A DNA stretch of 49,653 bases from Ktedonobacterales bacterium (lineage in GTDB: Bacteria; Chloroflexota; Ktedonobacteria; Ktedonobacterales; Ktedonobacteraceae), in contig DAIDJF010000041.1 in assembly GCA_027451525.1 (NCBI GenBank), positions 1 to 49,653 of the forward strand, written 5' to 3'. The notes beneath the pieces are model-generated. The model searched no databases and was not told where the DNA came from. It saw only the letters and a program-made list of their open reading frames with translations. Each line of letters starts with the position of its first letter. Position 1 is the first letter of the stretch. Shown here one piece after another: positions 33,816-40,866 of this stretch. The position numbers were made by a program, and so were the translations under genes.

Positions 33816-35309
33816 TTATTCTGAGTAGCTTTGCCAGGTGGCTTCACTGTTTGCTAACATACTGCCGATGCCTGCCACGACCATACAAATTAACGTAATA
33901 CTACCTACAATCCACCACCACTGGTTATTGGCAATTTGCTGAGGGATCAGACTATAGAGCAGTGTACCTACAATGCTAACTATGCAGGTGAGTGTGCCCA
34001 AAACGATGCTGAGCCAGATAATTGGCAGCGGGAAAATCAATTTTGCCAAAAATTCCTGTCGATTGGAAATGTAGAATTTTGCAAGGTTTACGAAAAGGAA
34101 GGCGGTTGAGATGGCCCAGACGAGTGTTGAGGCAGAGATAACTACATTGTACACATCTGAATTAAGCACTGCTGCATTCTTCGCACTGGTCAGCGATGGT
34201 ATCGCAATGTAGATAAGAGCCGTAAAAATAATCGCGACGATGGTCTGGAACATAATCGCGTTGGAGGGAACGCGCTGTTTATTGAGGCGCGCTATCCAAA
34301 CGGGCAGACTCCGATCAATACCTGCTACTAGCAGCAGGCGCGCATATGCATAGTTATAGACAGCGGGCGTGACGATAAAATTAAACATGATCAGGATGGC
34401 AACAATATCGCCCAGGGTTTTGCCCAATCCAGTATCCACCGCCGCTACTAACGCAAAAGGGTTACCACTTTGGGCCGTCCCTTGGATCATGAGGATGCCG
34501 AATGTAGTGACAAAATATCCCACGAGAACCAGGGCTGTTCCCCATAGCAGATGACGGGTGATTGCGCGATGTTGGGTTACTTCACCACTCATATTGAGGG
34601 GCACTTCAATCCCTAGATAGGCCTGTGTGATGAAGCCAAAGAGTGCCAGAGGATAGAAACTGCCCGGCGCGAGGGTAAATCCCCAATCCGCCGCGCTGTG
34701 GAAACTCACGGCCGCGTGATGGCCTTGTATAATCCAGATAGCTCCTGCGATCCCAATAAGCAGGACGGCTAAAAAAGCGATCACAAGCGTAACACGCACG
34801 ATATAGAGTACGACACGAAGGCGTTGCACGGCGATAATGCCAGAGAGCGCAAGTAGCAACGTCAGAGCCAGTCCTTGCTGCCATGGCTCGGTGAGCCAGT
34901 TTGCGTTTAATCCTTGAATGTAGCCAACAATTACATCAGCAGCTGTAACCATTAAAAAAATACACGGGAACCAGGCGCAGAAGGCCACAAAGAAGCTCAT
35001 ATAGCCACCGAAGGCTTTATGGGTCCAGTTGTAGAGCGAACCCTCGTGAGGAAACATGTGCCCTAACTGGGCAGTAGCAATGACACAGGGGATGAAAAAG
35101 GTGATGCCGCCGACCAACCAGTATGTAAACGTTCCAATACCCGCTTGAATTGCTGACGTGACGTTCGTAATAAAGAAAATGATCAATACAAATGTCGCCA
35201 TCAGATCAAACGTACTGGCAATGCGTGGCATCGTTTTGCCGACATACTCTTCTGAAAGTAAAGTCTCCTGGAATACGGCTTGGGATGGTATTTTCTCTTC
35301 AATTGCCAT
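33816..35309 (-). CDS. APC-family amino acid/amine permease
   Basis: A 497-residue polytopic transporter of the APC superfamily with about twelve helices. The N-terminal helix is MPRIASTFDLMATFVLIIFFIT; later segments include GTFTYWLVGGITFFIPCVIATAQLG, FPHEGSLYNWTHKAFGGYMSFFVAFCAWFP and the YAYARLLLVAGIDRSLPVWIARLNKQRVPSNAI loop, which matches the GABA/amino-acid permease consensus. I prefer ATG 35309 (MAIEEKIP) because GTGGGA lies upstream, whereas ATG 35327 has no visible ribosome site. It is transcribed toward the aldehyde dehydrogenase gene. The substrate cannot be assigned. Confidence 0.88.
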   Translation of the reverse strand: MAIEEKIPSQAVFQETLLSEEYVGKTMPRIASTFDLMATFVLIIFFITNVTSAIQAGIGTFTYWLVGGITFFIPCVIATAQLGHMFPHEGSLYNWTHKAFGGYMSFFVAFCAWFPCIFLMVTAADVIVGYIQGLNANWLTEPWQQGLALTLLLALSGIIAVQRLRVVLYIVRVTLVIAFLAVLLIGIAGAIWIIQGHHAAVSFHSAADWGFTLAPGSFYPLALFGFITQAYLGIEVPLNMSGEVTQHRAITRHLLWGTALVLVGYFVTTFGILMIQGTAQSGNPFALVAAVDTGLGKTLGDIVAILIMFNFIVTPAVYNYAYARLLLVAGIDRSLPVWIARLNKQRVPSNAIMFQTIVAIIFTALIYIAIPSLTSAKNAAVLNSDVYNVVISASTLVWAISTAFLFVNLAKFYISNRQEFLAKLIFPLPIIWLSIVLGTLTCIVSIVGTLLYSLIPQQIANNQWWWIVGSITLICMVVAGIGSMLANSEATWQSYSE

Positions 35310-35845
35310 CGTTTTTTCCCACTTCATATTGCTGAATTACAATAGAATGTACCAAAACCACAGGAAATGTTGTGACAGATACCGTAAACGATGCTGATAA
35401 GTTGAATTGCCCAACTCAAGAATAACATAAATGCCCTGCCTATCCAATGATATAGGACTAATTTGTGATATGTATATAAAAAAAACATATATATACTGTT
35501 CCTACTTATGCAATTATATACAGCATCTTTTCCATCTTCTGGACTCTTGACGAACTGATCAGTATAGGCGACAATGTTATATAGTATGTATGGTTCATGG
35601 GGCGGGCATTTTTTCTATTATCCATTAATAGAAATACTTTTTTGTTGGTTAACACTATAAAAAGTGTTTTCGGCTTCGCTTCATGCCGCATACGTGGCTA
35701 TCATGGCGCGAACTCTATTTGGTTGTGTTGTACCGCGTGCAGTAGCTATCTATTTCTACTATGGATAGCCTATTGTAAGGATACATGGATGTCCTTTGCT
35801 TTCGCATAAGCAGCGTGGGAACAGAAGGAACTCAGGAGGTGCCTT
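35310..35845. other. Divergent intergenic region between two APC permease genes
   Basis: 536 bases without a credible gene. There is an AT-rich stretch with an 8-A run flanked by ATATGT/ACATAT (35468-35495), a short AACACT/AGTGTT hairpin near 35650-35665, and a promoter candidate at 35547. No clear minus-strand promoter was found. Confidence 0.5.
35547..35575 (+). promoter_or_regulatory. Possible promoter of the second APC permease gene
   Basis: TTGACG (35547-35552) and GACAAT (35570-35575) are 17 bases apart; the spacer contains the palindrome TGATCA. The resulting leader would be about 265 bases. Confidence 0.4.
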
Positions 35846-37495
35846 TTGGCTTCATCTTCTCGTTCAGATCGAGAACAGCTCATTGCCCATGACATCAAAC
35901 GCCTGCACGGCATGGGCTATGCGCAGGAACTCTTCCGTACGATGGGAGGTTTCTCGAACTTCGCCATTTCCTTCACTATTATCTCCGTCCTCAGCGGATG
36001 CCTGACACTTTTTTATACAGGCATCACTACCTCAGGTTTTGCTGCCGGCTCTATTGCCTGGCCGCTTGTGACCGTATTTGTTGTCATTGTCGCCCTGGGT
36101 ATGGCAGAATTAGCCTCGGCCTATCCTACCGCTGGCGGCCTCTACTATTGGGCATCGAAGCTCGGTGGGCCTGCGTGGGGGTGGTTTACCGGCTGGTTTA
36201 ACCTGATTGGACAGGTTGCGGTGACTGCGGGTATTGATTACGGTTTGGCGGTCTCCATCGATGTGTTGCTCAATGCGTGGTTCCCGAAAGTCCCAGCAGT
36301 GTTGGGTTCTGTTACCTCGATTGATCCAGCGACGCAATGGTTTACGCTGTTGATTTATGCTGTTGTCCTCATCTTACATGCTCTGTTCAATATCTTTGGA
36401 GTGCGCATTGTAGCCCTCTTGAACGATGTGAGCGTCTGGTGGCACATTGTTGGTGTGATCCTGATTGGCGGCGGCGTCGTCGTAGCTGCTCTGCTTGGCT
36501 TTATGTTCGGCGGAGCAAACTTTGCCACGCATATAGCAGCGGCCCCGCTAAATTCGGCGGGCACGTTGTTCAGTGTTAACCCCAAATACAACACTACTGG
36601 CTTCCCCATCTGGTATGCTTTCCTCCTGGGCATGCTGTTGGCCCAGTACACGTATACAGGCTACGATGCCTCGGCCCATATGACCGAGGAGACGATTGGA
36701 GCCGAGACGCGCGCGCCCTGGGGCGTCGTGATGTCGGTTGTCGTCTCTGCCTTCGCGGGTTATGCTGTCTTGATGGGCCTGCTGGCCGCTGCTCCTGACC
36801 TCATTAAAGCTGCTGGTTATATCAATCCTGTTCTCTACATCCTGGAGAGCCGCCTCGGCTTCGTGCTGGGTACCGCTTTCTTTGCTGTCGCGGTCGGCGC
36901 GCAATTCTTCTGCGGCATGTCATCTATTACGACAAATTCGCGTATGATCTACGCCTTCTCACGTGATGGAGCCGTGCCCTTCTCGAATCTCTGGCATAGC
37001 CTGGATAAGGGGCGCACACCGCGCAATGCAATTATCCTGGCGGGTGTTTGCGCGTTCATCCTGGCAATTCCAACGGTCTTTAACTTTGCCGCTTATGTTG
37101 CCATTACCTCGATTGCGGTTATCGGTCTCTACATCTCCTATGTGATACCGATTCTGCTGCGCCTCCTGTCGAAGGATTTCCAGCGCGGTCCCTGGCATTT
37201 GGGGGCATGGAGCATGCCGATAGGTATCATTTCGGTCATCTGGGTGGTGTTTATCTCCATTTTGTTCATGTTGCCGACTGCGTTGCCTGTCACCATTTTA
37301 ACCTTTAACTATACCCCCGTCGTCGTACTGGGTACGCTGCTGATTTTGGTGATCTGGTGGATGGTGAGTGTCCGTCACTGGTTCAAAGGACCACATGCAC
37401 AAGGTACCGCGACAGAACTGGTGAATATCGAGAAGAGCCTCGGCGAGACAATCACAGTAGACGCCGATATCGAAGGGGCGGCTGGCGGTCAATAG
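35846..37495 (+). CDS. APC-family permease (GABA/choline-type)
   Basis: A 549-residue transporter with about twelve helices. The N-terminal LFRTMGGFSNFAISFTIISVLSGCLTLFYTG, MAELASAYPTAGGLYYWASKLGGPAWGWFTGWFNLIG and the MTEETIGAETRAPWGVVMSV loop are typical of the fungal/bacterial GABA-choline permease branch. The C-terminal tail is acidic. The start is TTG 35846, seven bases after a strong AGGAGG, as no ATG is suitably placed. It precedes an SDR and a glutamine-synthetase-like gene on the same strand, which suggests import of an amine or gamma-amino acid for catabolism. Confidence 0.9.
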   Translation: MASSSRSDREQLIAHDIKRLHGMGYAQELFRTMGGFSNFAISFTIISVLSGCLTLFYTGITTSGFAAGSIAWPLVTVFVVIVALGMAELASAYPTAGGLYYWASKLGGPAWGWFTGWFNLIGQVAVTAGIDYGLAVSIDVLLNAWFPKVPAVLGSVTSIDPATQWFTLLIYAVVLILHALFNIFGVRIVALLNDVSVWWHIVGVILIGGGVVVAALLGFMFGGANFATHIAAAPLNSAGTLFSVNPKYNTTGFPIWYAFLLGMLLAQYTYTGYDASAHMTEETIGAETRAPWGVVMSVVVSAFAGYAVLMGLLAAAPDLIKAAGYINPVLYILESRLGFVLGTAFFAVAVGAQFFCGMSSITTNSRMIYAFSRDGAVPFSNLWHSLDKGRTPRNAIILAGVCAFILAIPTVFNFAAYVAITSIAVIGLYISYVIPILLRLLSKDFQRGPWHLGAWSMPIGIISVIWVVFISILFMLPTALPVTILTFNYTPVVVLGTLLILVIWWMVSVRHWFKGPHAQGTATELVNIEKSLGETITVDADIEGAAGGQ

Positions 37496-37515
37496 TTGCG
37501 CTTTCCCCCTTTTTC

Positions 37516-37545
37516 TGACACAATGAAAACAAAACCATTGTGTTA
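37516..37545 (+). terminator. Stem-loop after the second APC permease gene
   Basis: TGACACAATG (37516-37525) pairs with CATTGTGTTA (37536-37545) with one G-U pair and a 10-base loop. Confidence 0.5.
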
Positions 37546-37584
37546 GCATATGCTCACTGGATGCAGGTTTTGCAGAAAGCACAG

Positions 37585-37623
37585 ATTCGTATGCATGTGA
37601 TGGAGCACATGCATACGAATTTT
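37585..37623 (+). terminator. Intrinsic terminator between permease and SDR genes
   Basis: A perfect 15-bp stem (37585-37599 with 37606-37620), a 6-base loop and a following TTT. It lies 60 bases before the SDR start, so the SDR gene probably depends on read-through or its own promoter. Confidence 0.75.
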
Positions 37624-37683
37624 CCCTATGCGAGATACGCTGCATTACAGGGATGTGGTACTACAACAAGCTAGGAGTATCTC

Positions 37684-38448
37684 ATGCGATTGGCAGGCAA
37701 AGTTGCGATTATTACAGGGGCAGCAAGCGGTATGGGGCAAGCTGCTGCACTGTTATTTGCTCAAGAAGGGGCCAGTGTTGTTGTCACCGACGTGAATGCC
37801 GAAGCGGGCGAGCAGACCATCAAGAGTATTCGCGATGCTGGTGGAACCGCGCTTTTTGTAAAGACAAATGTGGCGAACGAGGAAGAGGTAAAAGCGATGG
37901 TCACCACAGCCGTAGATGCTTTTGGGCATGTAGACATCCTCTATAATAATGCTGGCATCATGCCAATGGACGATGGCAGTGTCACCGATATTACGGAAAT
38001 GACCTGGGACCGTATCATGGACGTCAACATTAAAAGTGCTTTCCTCTGCTCAAAGTACGTTATTCCGATCATGATGAAACATGAAAAAGGTTCAATCATC
38101 AACGTTGCCTCATTTGTCGCCTTCATGGGCTGCACCGTGCCACAAGATGCCTACACAGTCTCAAAGGGTGGAATGCTCTCGTTGACCAAGTCGCTGGCTG
38201 TACAGTATGGTCGGCATGGAATACGCTGTAATGCAATCTGTCCCGGCCCGATTGAAACCCCCCTGTTACGCGCACTGTGGACGAGTGAAGAGGCACGCAA
38301 CCTGCGTCTCAACCGTATCCCATTGGGGCGTTTCGGAGAAGCGAAAGACATTGTCTACATGGCTCTGTATCTGGCTTCAGATGAATCCTCCTGGACGACA
38401 GGTGCGTGGTTGACGGTAGACGGCGGCATCACCTCCAATTATTTTTAA
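37684..38448 (+). CDS. Short-chain dehydrogenase/reductase
   Basis: A 254-residue classical SDR. The cofactor motif is TGAASGMG (residues 11-18), Asp36 after the second strand suggests NAD rather than NADP, NNAG lies at 88-91, and the catalytic residues are Ser143, Tyr157 and Lys161 (YTVSK). The C-terminal LASDESSWTTGAWLTVDGG is typical. Best guess is oxidation of a hydroxyl group on an amine- or sugar-derived compound. It is about 100 bases upstream of the gamma-glutamyl ligase gene on the same strand. Confidence 0.93.
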   Translation: MRLAGKVAIITGAASGMGQAAALLFAQEGASVVVTDVNAEAGEQTIKSIRDAGGTALFVKTNVANEEEVKAMVTTAVDAFGHVDILYNNAGIMPMDDGSVTDITEMTWDRIMDVNIKSAFLCSKYVIPIMMKHEKGSIINVASFVAFMGCTVPQDAYTVSKGGMLSLTKSLAVQYGRHGIRCNAICPGPIETPLLRALWTSEEARNLRLNRIPLGRFGEAKDIVYMALYLASDESSWTTGAWLTVDGGITSNYF

Positions 38449-38548
38449 CACGTGTAAGGCTGCATACTGCTTGTCCGTGGTATGTGGCGCATGCATTCTC
38501 TCATTTCTCTTCGTGTAACGTTGCTTCTGAGAAAGGATGGACACAAGT

Positions 38549-39934
38549 ATGGATACTGCTGAGATCAAGCAAAGGATTGAGTCACGGGATATCGAGTATA
38601 TCAAAATTGGCGCACCAGATATCGAGGGCGTCTTTCGCGGTAAGCGCGTGGCCTCCAAGTTTTTCCTTGGCTCTGAGGATGATGGTTTTGCGCAGTGTGA
38701 CGTGCTATTCGGCTGGGACATTGCGGAAAATGTGCTACCTAATCTTAAGGCGAGTAACTGGGAGCGTGGCTTCGCAGATATTGTGATGCGGCCCGATCTC
38801 ACGACGCTTGCTATCGTGCCCTGGGAAGAGAAGGTGGCATCCTGTATTTGTGACCTGTGGACAGAGCATGGAGAGCCTGTCACTATTGCCCCACGCCATA
38901 TCCTGTCAACGCTGGTGGAGCGCGCTCGCGCTATGGGCTTCGAGCCGATGGCGGCCTCTGAACTGGAGTTTCGCCTGTTCCGTGAGACGCAGGTATCGCT
39001 GCGCGAGAAAGACTTTGGTCCCAACCTGACGCCGCTCAATCCTGGCATGAACTGCTATGCCATCAGTCAGGCCAGTGCCGACGATCATCTCCTGGGACGT
39101 ATCGCCAGCATGATGCGCGAACACGGCATTGAAATTGAGGGGTATAACCGCGAACACGGTCCTGGCATGTATGAGATGAATATTCGCTATGGCAACGCAC
39201 TGACAGCGGCAGACCGCACGATGCTCTTTAAAACCGGCGTCAAAGAGATCTGCTACCAACTCGGCTATGCCGCAACCTTTATGGCGAAATGGAACGATCA
39301 GGAAGATGGCAGTAGCGGTCACTCGCATATGAGCTTGTGGGATCGCAATCTGGAACACAACCTGTTCTGGGATGAGCAAGCTCCCGCGCATATGTCAGCG
39401 ACAATGCGTCATTTTATGGCGGGTGTACTGAGCAAGATGCCGGAGTTTATGCCGCTCTACGCTCCCGTTATCAATTCGTATAAGCGCTACATCGAGGGCA
39501 CATGGGCACCGTTGAATACCACATGGGGTATGGATAACCGCACCTGCTCGGTGCGTGTGATCAACAATGGTCGCAAGGCTATTCGCATCGAGAACCGCGT
39601 CCCTGGTGCTGATGCCAACTTCTATCTAGTCTTTGCCGCTATGCTGGCGAGTGGTCTCTATGGGATCGAGCGCAAGTTGGAACTGCCAGCGGCATTATCA
39701 GGCAATGCGTATGATACAGATACCGTTGCGCGTGCCATCAGTTCAGGGCAGATTCGGCCCCTTGCCCGCAACCTGACCGATGCGACTACACTCTTCGAGC
39801 GCAGTGAAGTTGCCAACGAGTATCTTGGTAGCGACTTTGTGGAGCATTTTGCGACCACCCGCCGCTGGGAGGTGCGCGAATATGAGAAGGCCGTAACCAA
39901 CTGGGACCGCCGCCGCTACTTCGAACTGATCTAA
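38549..39934 (+). CDS. Glutamine-synthetase-family gamma-glutamyl ligase (PuuA-like)
   Basis: A 461-residue member of the GS superfamily. Metal and nucleotide motifs are visible: ASELEFRLF near residue 135, EHGPGMYEMNIRYGNAL near 200, GSSGHSHMSLWD near 250 and MDNRTCSVRVIN near 328, with the late RIENRVPGADANFYLVFAAMLASG. GHSHMS and the short N-terminal domain resemble gamma-glutamylputrescine and gamma-glutamylanilide synthetases more than true GlnA, so it probably glutamylates an amine. The ATG at 38537 directly touches GAAAGG, so ATG 38549 is preferred. Next to a permease, an SDR and, further away, an aldehyde dehydrogenase it outlines an amine degradation route. Confidence 0.88.
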   Translation: MDTAEIKQRIESRDIEYIKIGAPDIEGVFRGKRVASKFFLGSEDDGFAQCDVLFGWDIAENVLPNLKASNWERGFADIVMRPDLTTLAIVPWEEKVASCICDLWTEHGEPVTIAPRHILSTLVERARAMGFEPMAASELEFRLFRETQVSLREKDFGPNLTPLNPGMNCYAISQASADDHLLGRIASMMREHGIEIEGYNREHGPGMYEMNIRYGNALTAADRTMLFKTGVKEICYQLGYAATFMAKWNDQEDGSSGHSHMSLWDRNLEHNLFWDEQAPAHMSATMRHFMAGVLSKMPEFMPLYAPVINSYKRYIEGTWAPLNTTWGMDNRTCSVRVINNGRKAIRIENRVPGADANFYLVFAAMLASGLYGIERKLELPAALSGNAYDTDTVARAISSGQIRPLARNLTDATTLFERSEVANEYLGSDFVEHFATTRRWEVREYEKAVTNWDRRRYFELI

Positions 39935-39950
39935 CGCCTGGAAAGGAACG

Positions 39951-40064
39951 TAGTAGTCTGTCAACCGTCATTGCGCACTTTTTTGATGGGGCATCTGTTG
40001 CATGTGGGGCAAAACGGGCGACCACACGCCAAAAAGGGTGCAATGACGCTTGACTCTCTTTGTA
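39951..40064. mobile_element. MITE-like dispersed element, copy C
   Basis: A 114-base element with terminal inverted repeats: GTCAACCGTCATTGC (39960-39974) and, inverted, GTCAAGCGTCATTGC (40040-40054), followed inward by CACTTTTTTG- and CCCTTTTTGG-like tracts. The left end TAGTAGTCTGTCA matches copies A and B. No coding capacity. Confidence 0.75.
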
Positions 40065-40097
40065 ACTTGTTAATGAGCCTATGAGCTTTTCAAACAC

Positions 40098-40125
40098 TTG
40101 ACAAGTAGCCATTTTGTTGTATAAT
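40098..40125 (+). promoter_or_regulatory. Consensus promoter P1 upstream of rpoB
   Basis: TTGACA (40098-40103), 16 bases, TATAAT (40120-40125): both hexamers are perfect. Transcription would begin about 735 bases before rpoB. Confidence 0.85.
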
Positions 40126-40249
40126 TAGAGAAATAAATATTTGTTCTATCTCACCATGGGCATTTTCTCTTTGCCCGATTTCCACGCTGCAATGTGCCAC
40201 GAAAATTGACCAACCTCGGAAATTCATTGTTATTACTGTCACAAAAGTA

Positions 40250-40278
40250 TTGACATATGCGTGTGGAGGTTGTATACT
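40250..40278 (+). promoter_or_regulatory. Consensus promoter P2 upstream of rpoB
   Basis: TTGACA (40250-40255), 17 bases, TATACT (40273-40278). Transcription should begin near 40285, about 580 bases before rpoB. Confidence 0.85.
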
Positions 40279-40333
40279 TGCTAATTGCCAGAGCAAATAT
40301 ACTAGTAACTTGGAGCGTTACCAGTACATTGTT

Positions 40334-40510
40334 ATGGGGACATTGGCTAAAAACCAAAAAACACGAAGAACAAATACAAGACCATTCCCCGCATTTCGTG
40401 AGGACACAGCTATTAACCGCTTGCTAAGGATACTTTCGGCCCGCCTGGGTTTTTTGAAAGGGACCGCGCTGAAATACGGCATCTCTGATATCAATGCTTC
40501 GTTCCTTTGA
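40334..40510 (+). CDS. Possible 58-residue basic peptide in the rpoB leader
   Basis: An ORF starting about 50 bases after the P2 start site. The peptide is Arg/Lys-rich at its N terminus (LAKNQKTRRTNTRPF) with an amphipathic middle (INRLLRILSARLGFLKG). No good Shine-Dalgarno is at the usual distance; GGAG lies 18 bases upstream. I recognise no family, and codon use gives no clear support. It could be a leader peptide or chance. Confidence 0.25.
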   Translation: MGTLAKNQKTRRTNTRPFPAFREDTAINRLLRILSARLGFLKGTALKYGISDINASFL

Positions 40511-40646
40511 TCTGAAAAAGGTTGGGAATAGAAGCGTGTTTTTCGTTGTTTTTACTACAGGCTTTTAGTGACGTTCCTGATATGCTGGAAGAGGGGAAAT
40601 GTGGATGATTGCTGAGCGACAAGCTGGTAAGGAGAGAATAATTAGG

Positions 40647-40682
40647 AGTAACCGCTTATCATTCCTACGAGCGGTTACTTTT
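40647..40682 (+). terminator. Intrinsic terminator/attenuator in the rpoB leader
   Basis: AGTAACCGCT (40647-40656) pairs perfectly with AGCGGTTACT (40670-40679) over a 13-base loop, and TTT then ATT follows; G-U pairs extend the base. It lies downstream of both promoters and 185 bases before rpoB, so either rpoB is controlled by attenuation or a leader RNA of about 400 bases is released. Confidence 0.8.
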
Positions 40683-40775
40683 ATTGTCATAAACCGTTTC
40701 TCTATGCAGGCATTCTAGAAATATTCAATTCGCTATTATCTAATCATTTATCTCATTTTCCGTCTACTATCTCAA

Positions 40776-40799
40776 GAAGACGTATCGCTGTGCGTCTTC
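40776..40799 (+). promoter_or_regulatory. Hairpin in the rpoB 5' untranslated region
   Basis: GAAGACG (40776-40782) and CGTCTTC (40793-40799) form a perfect 7-bp stem; a second stem GGACG/CGTCC (40822-40826 with 40838-40842) follows just before the ribosome binding site. Confidence 0.5.
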
Positions 40800-40866
40800 G
40801 TTGGCTTCCTCTATGAGCCAGGGACGGTCGATGTGATCGTCCAACAGTGAGAGGAGAACACTACGT

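Larger units (their letters stand above)
39935..40866. other. 930-base leader region upstream of rpoB
   Basis: This region holds repeat copy C (39951-40064), two consensus promoters (40098 and 40250), an uncertain small ORF (40334-40510), an intrinsic terminator (40647-40682) and two hairpins close to rpoB (40776-40799 and 40822-40842). I recognise no tRNA, tmRNA or known leader family. Confidence 0.7.

Noticed and set aside
40250..40510. Full-length 86-codon frame beginning at 40250
   Set aside because: Its first codons lie within the P2 promoter hexamers, so that start would not be on the P2 transcript; only the part from 40334 is kept as a weak candidate.
40285..40685. tmRNA, 6S RNA or RNase P RNA in the rpoB leader
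   Set aside because: No tRNA-like ends, tag reading frame, or characteristic conserved segments could be found; the RNA is left unnamed.
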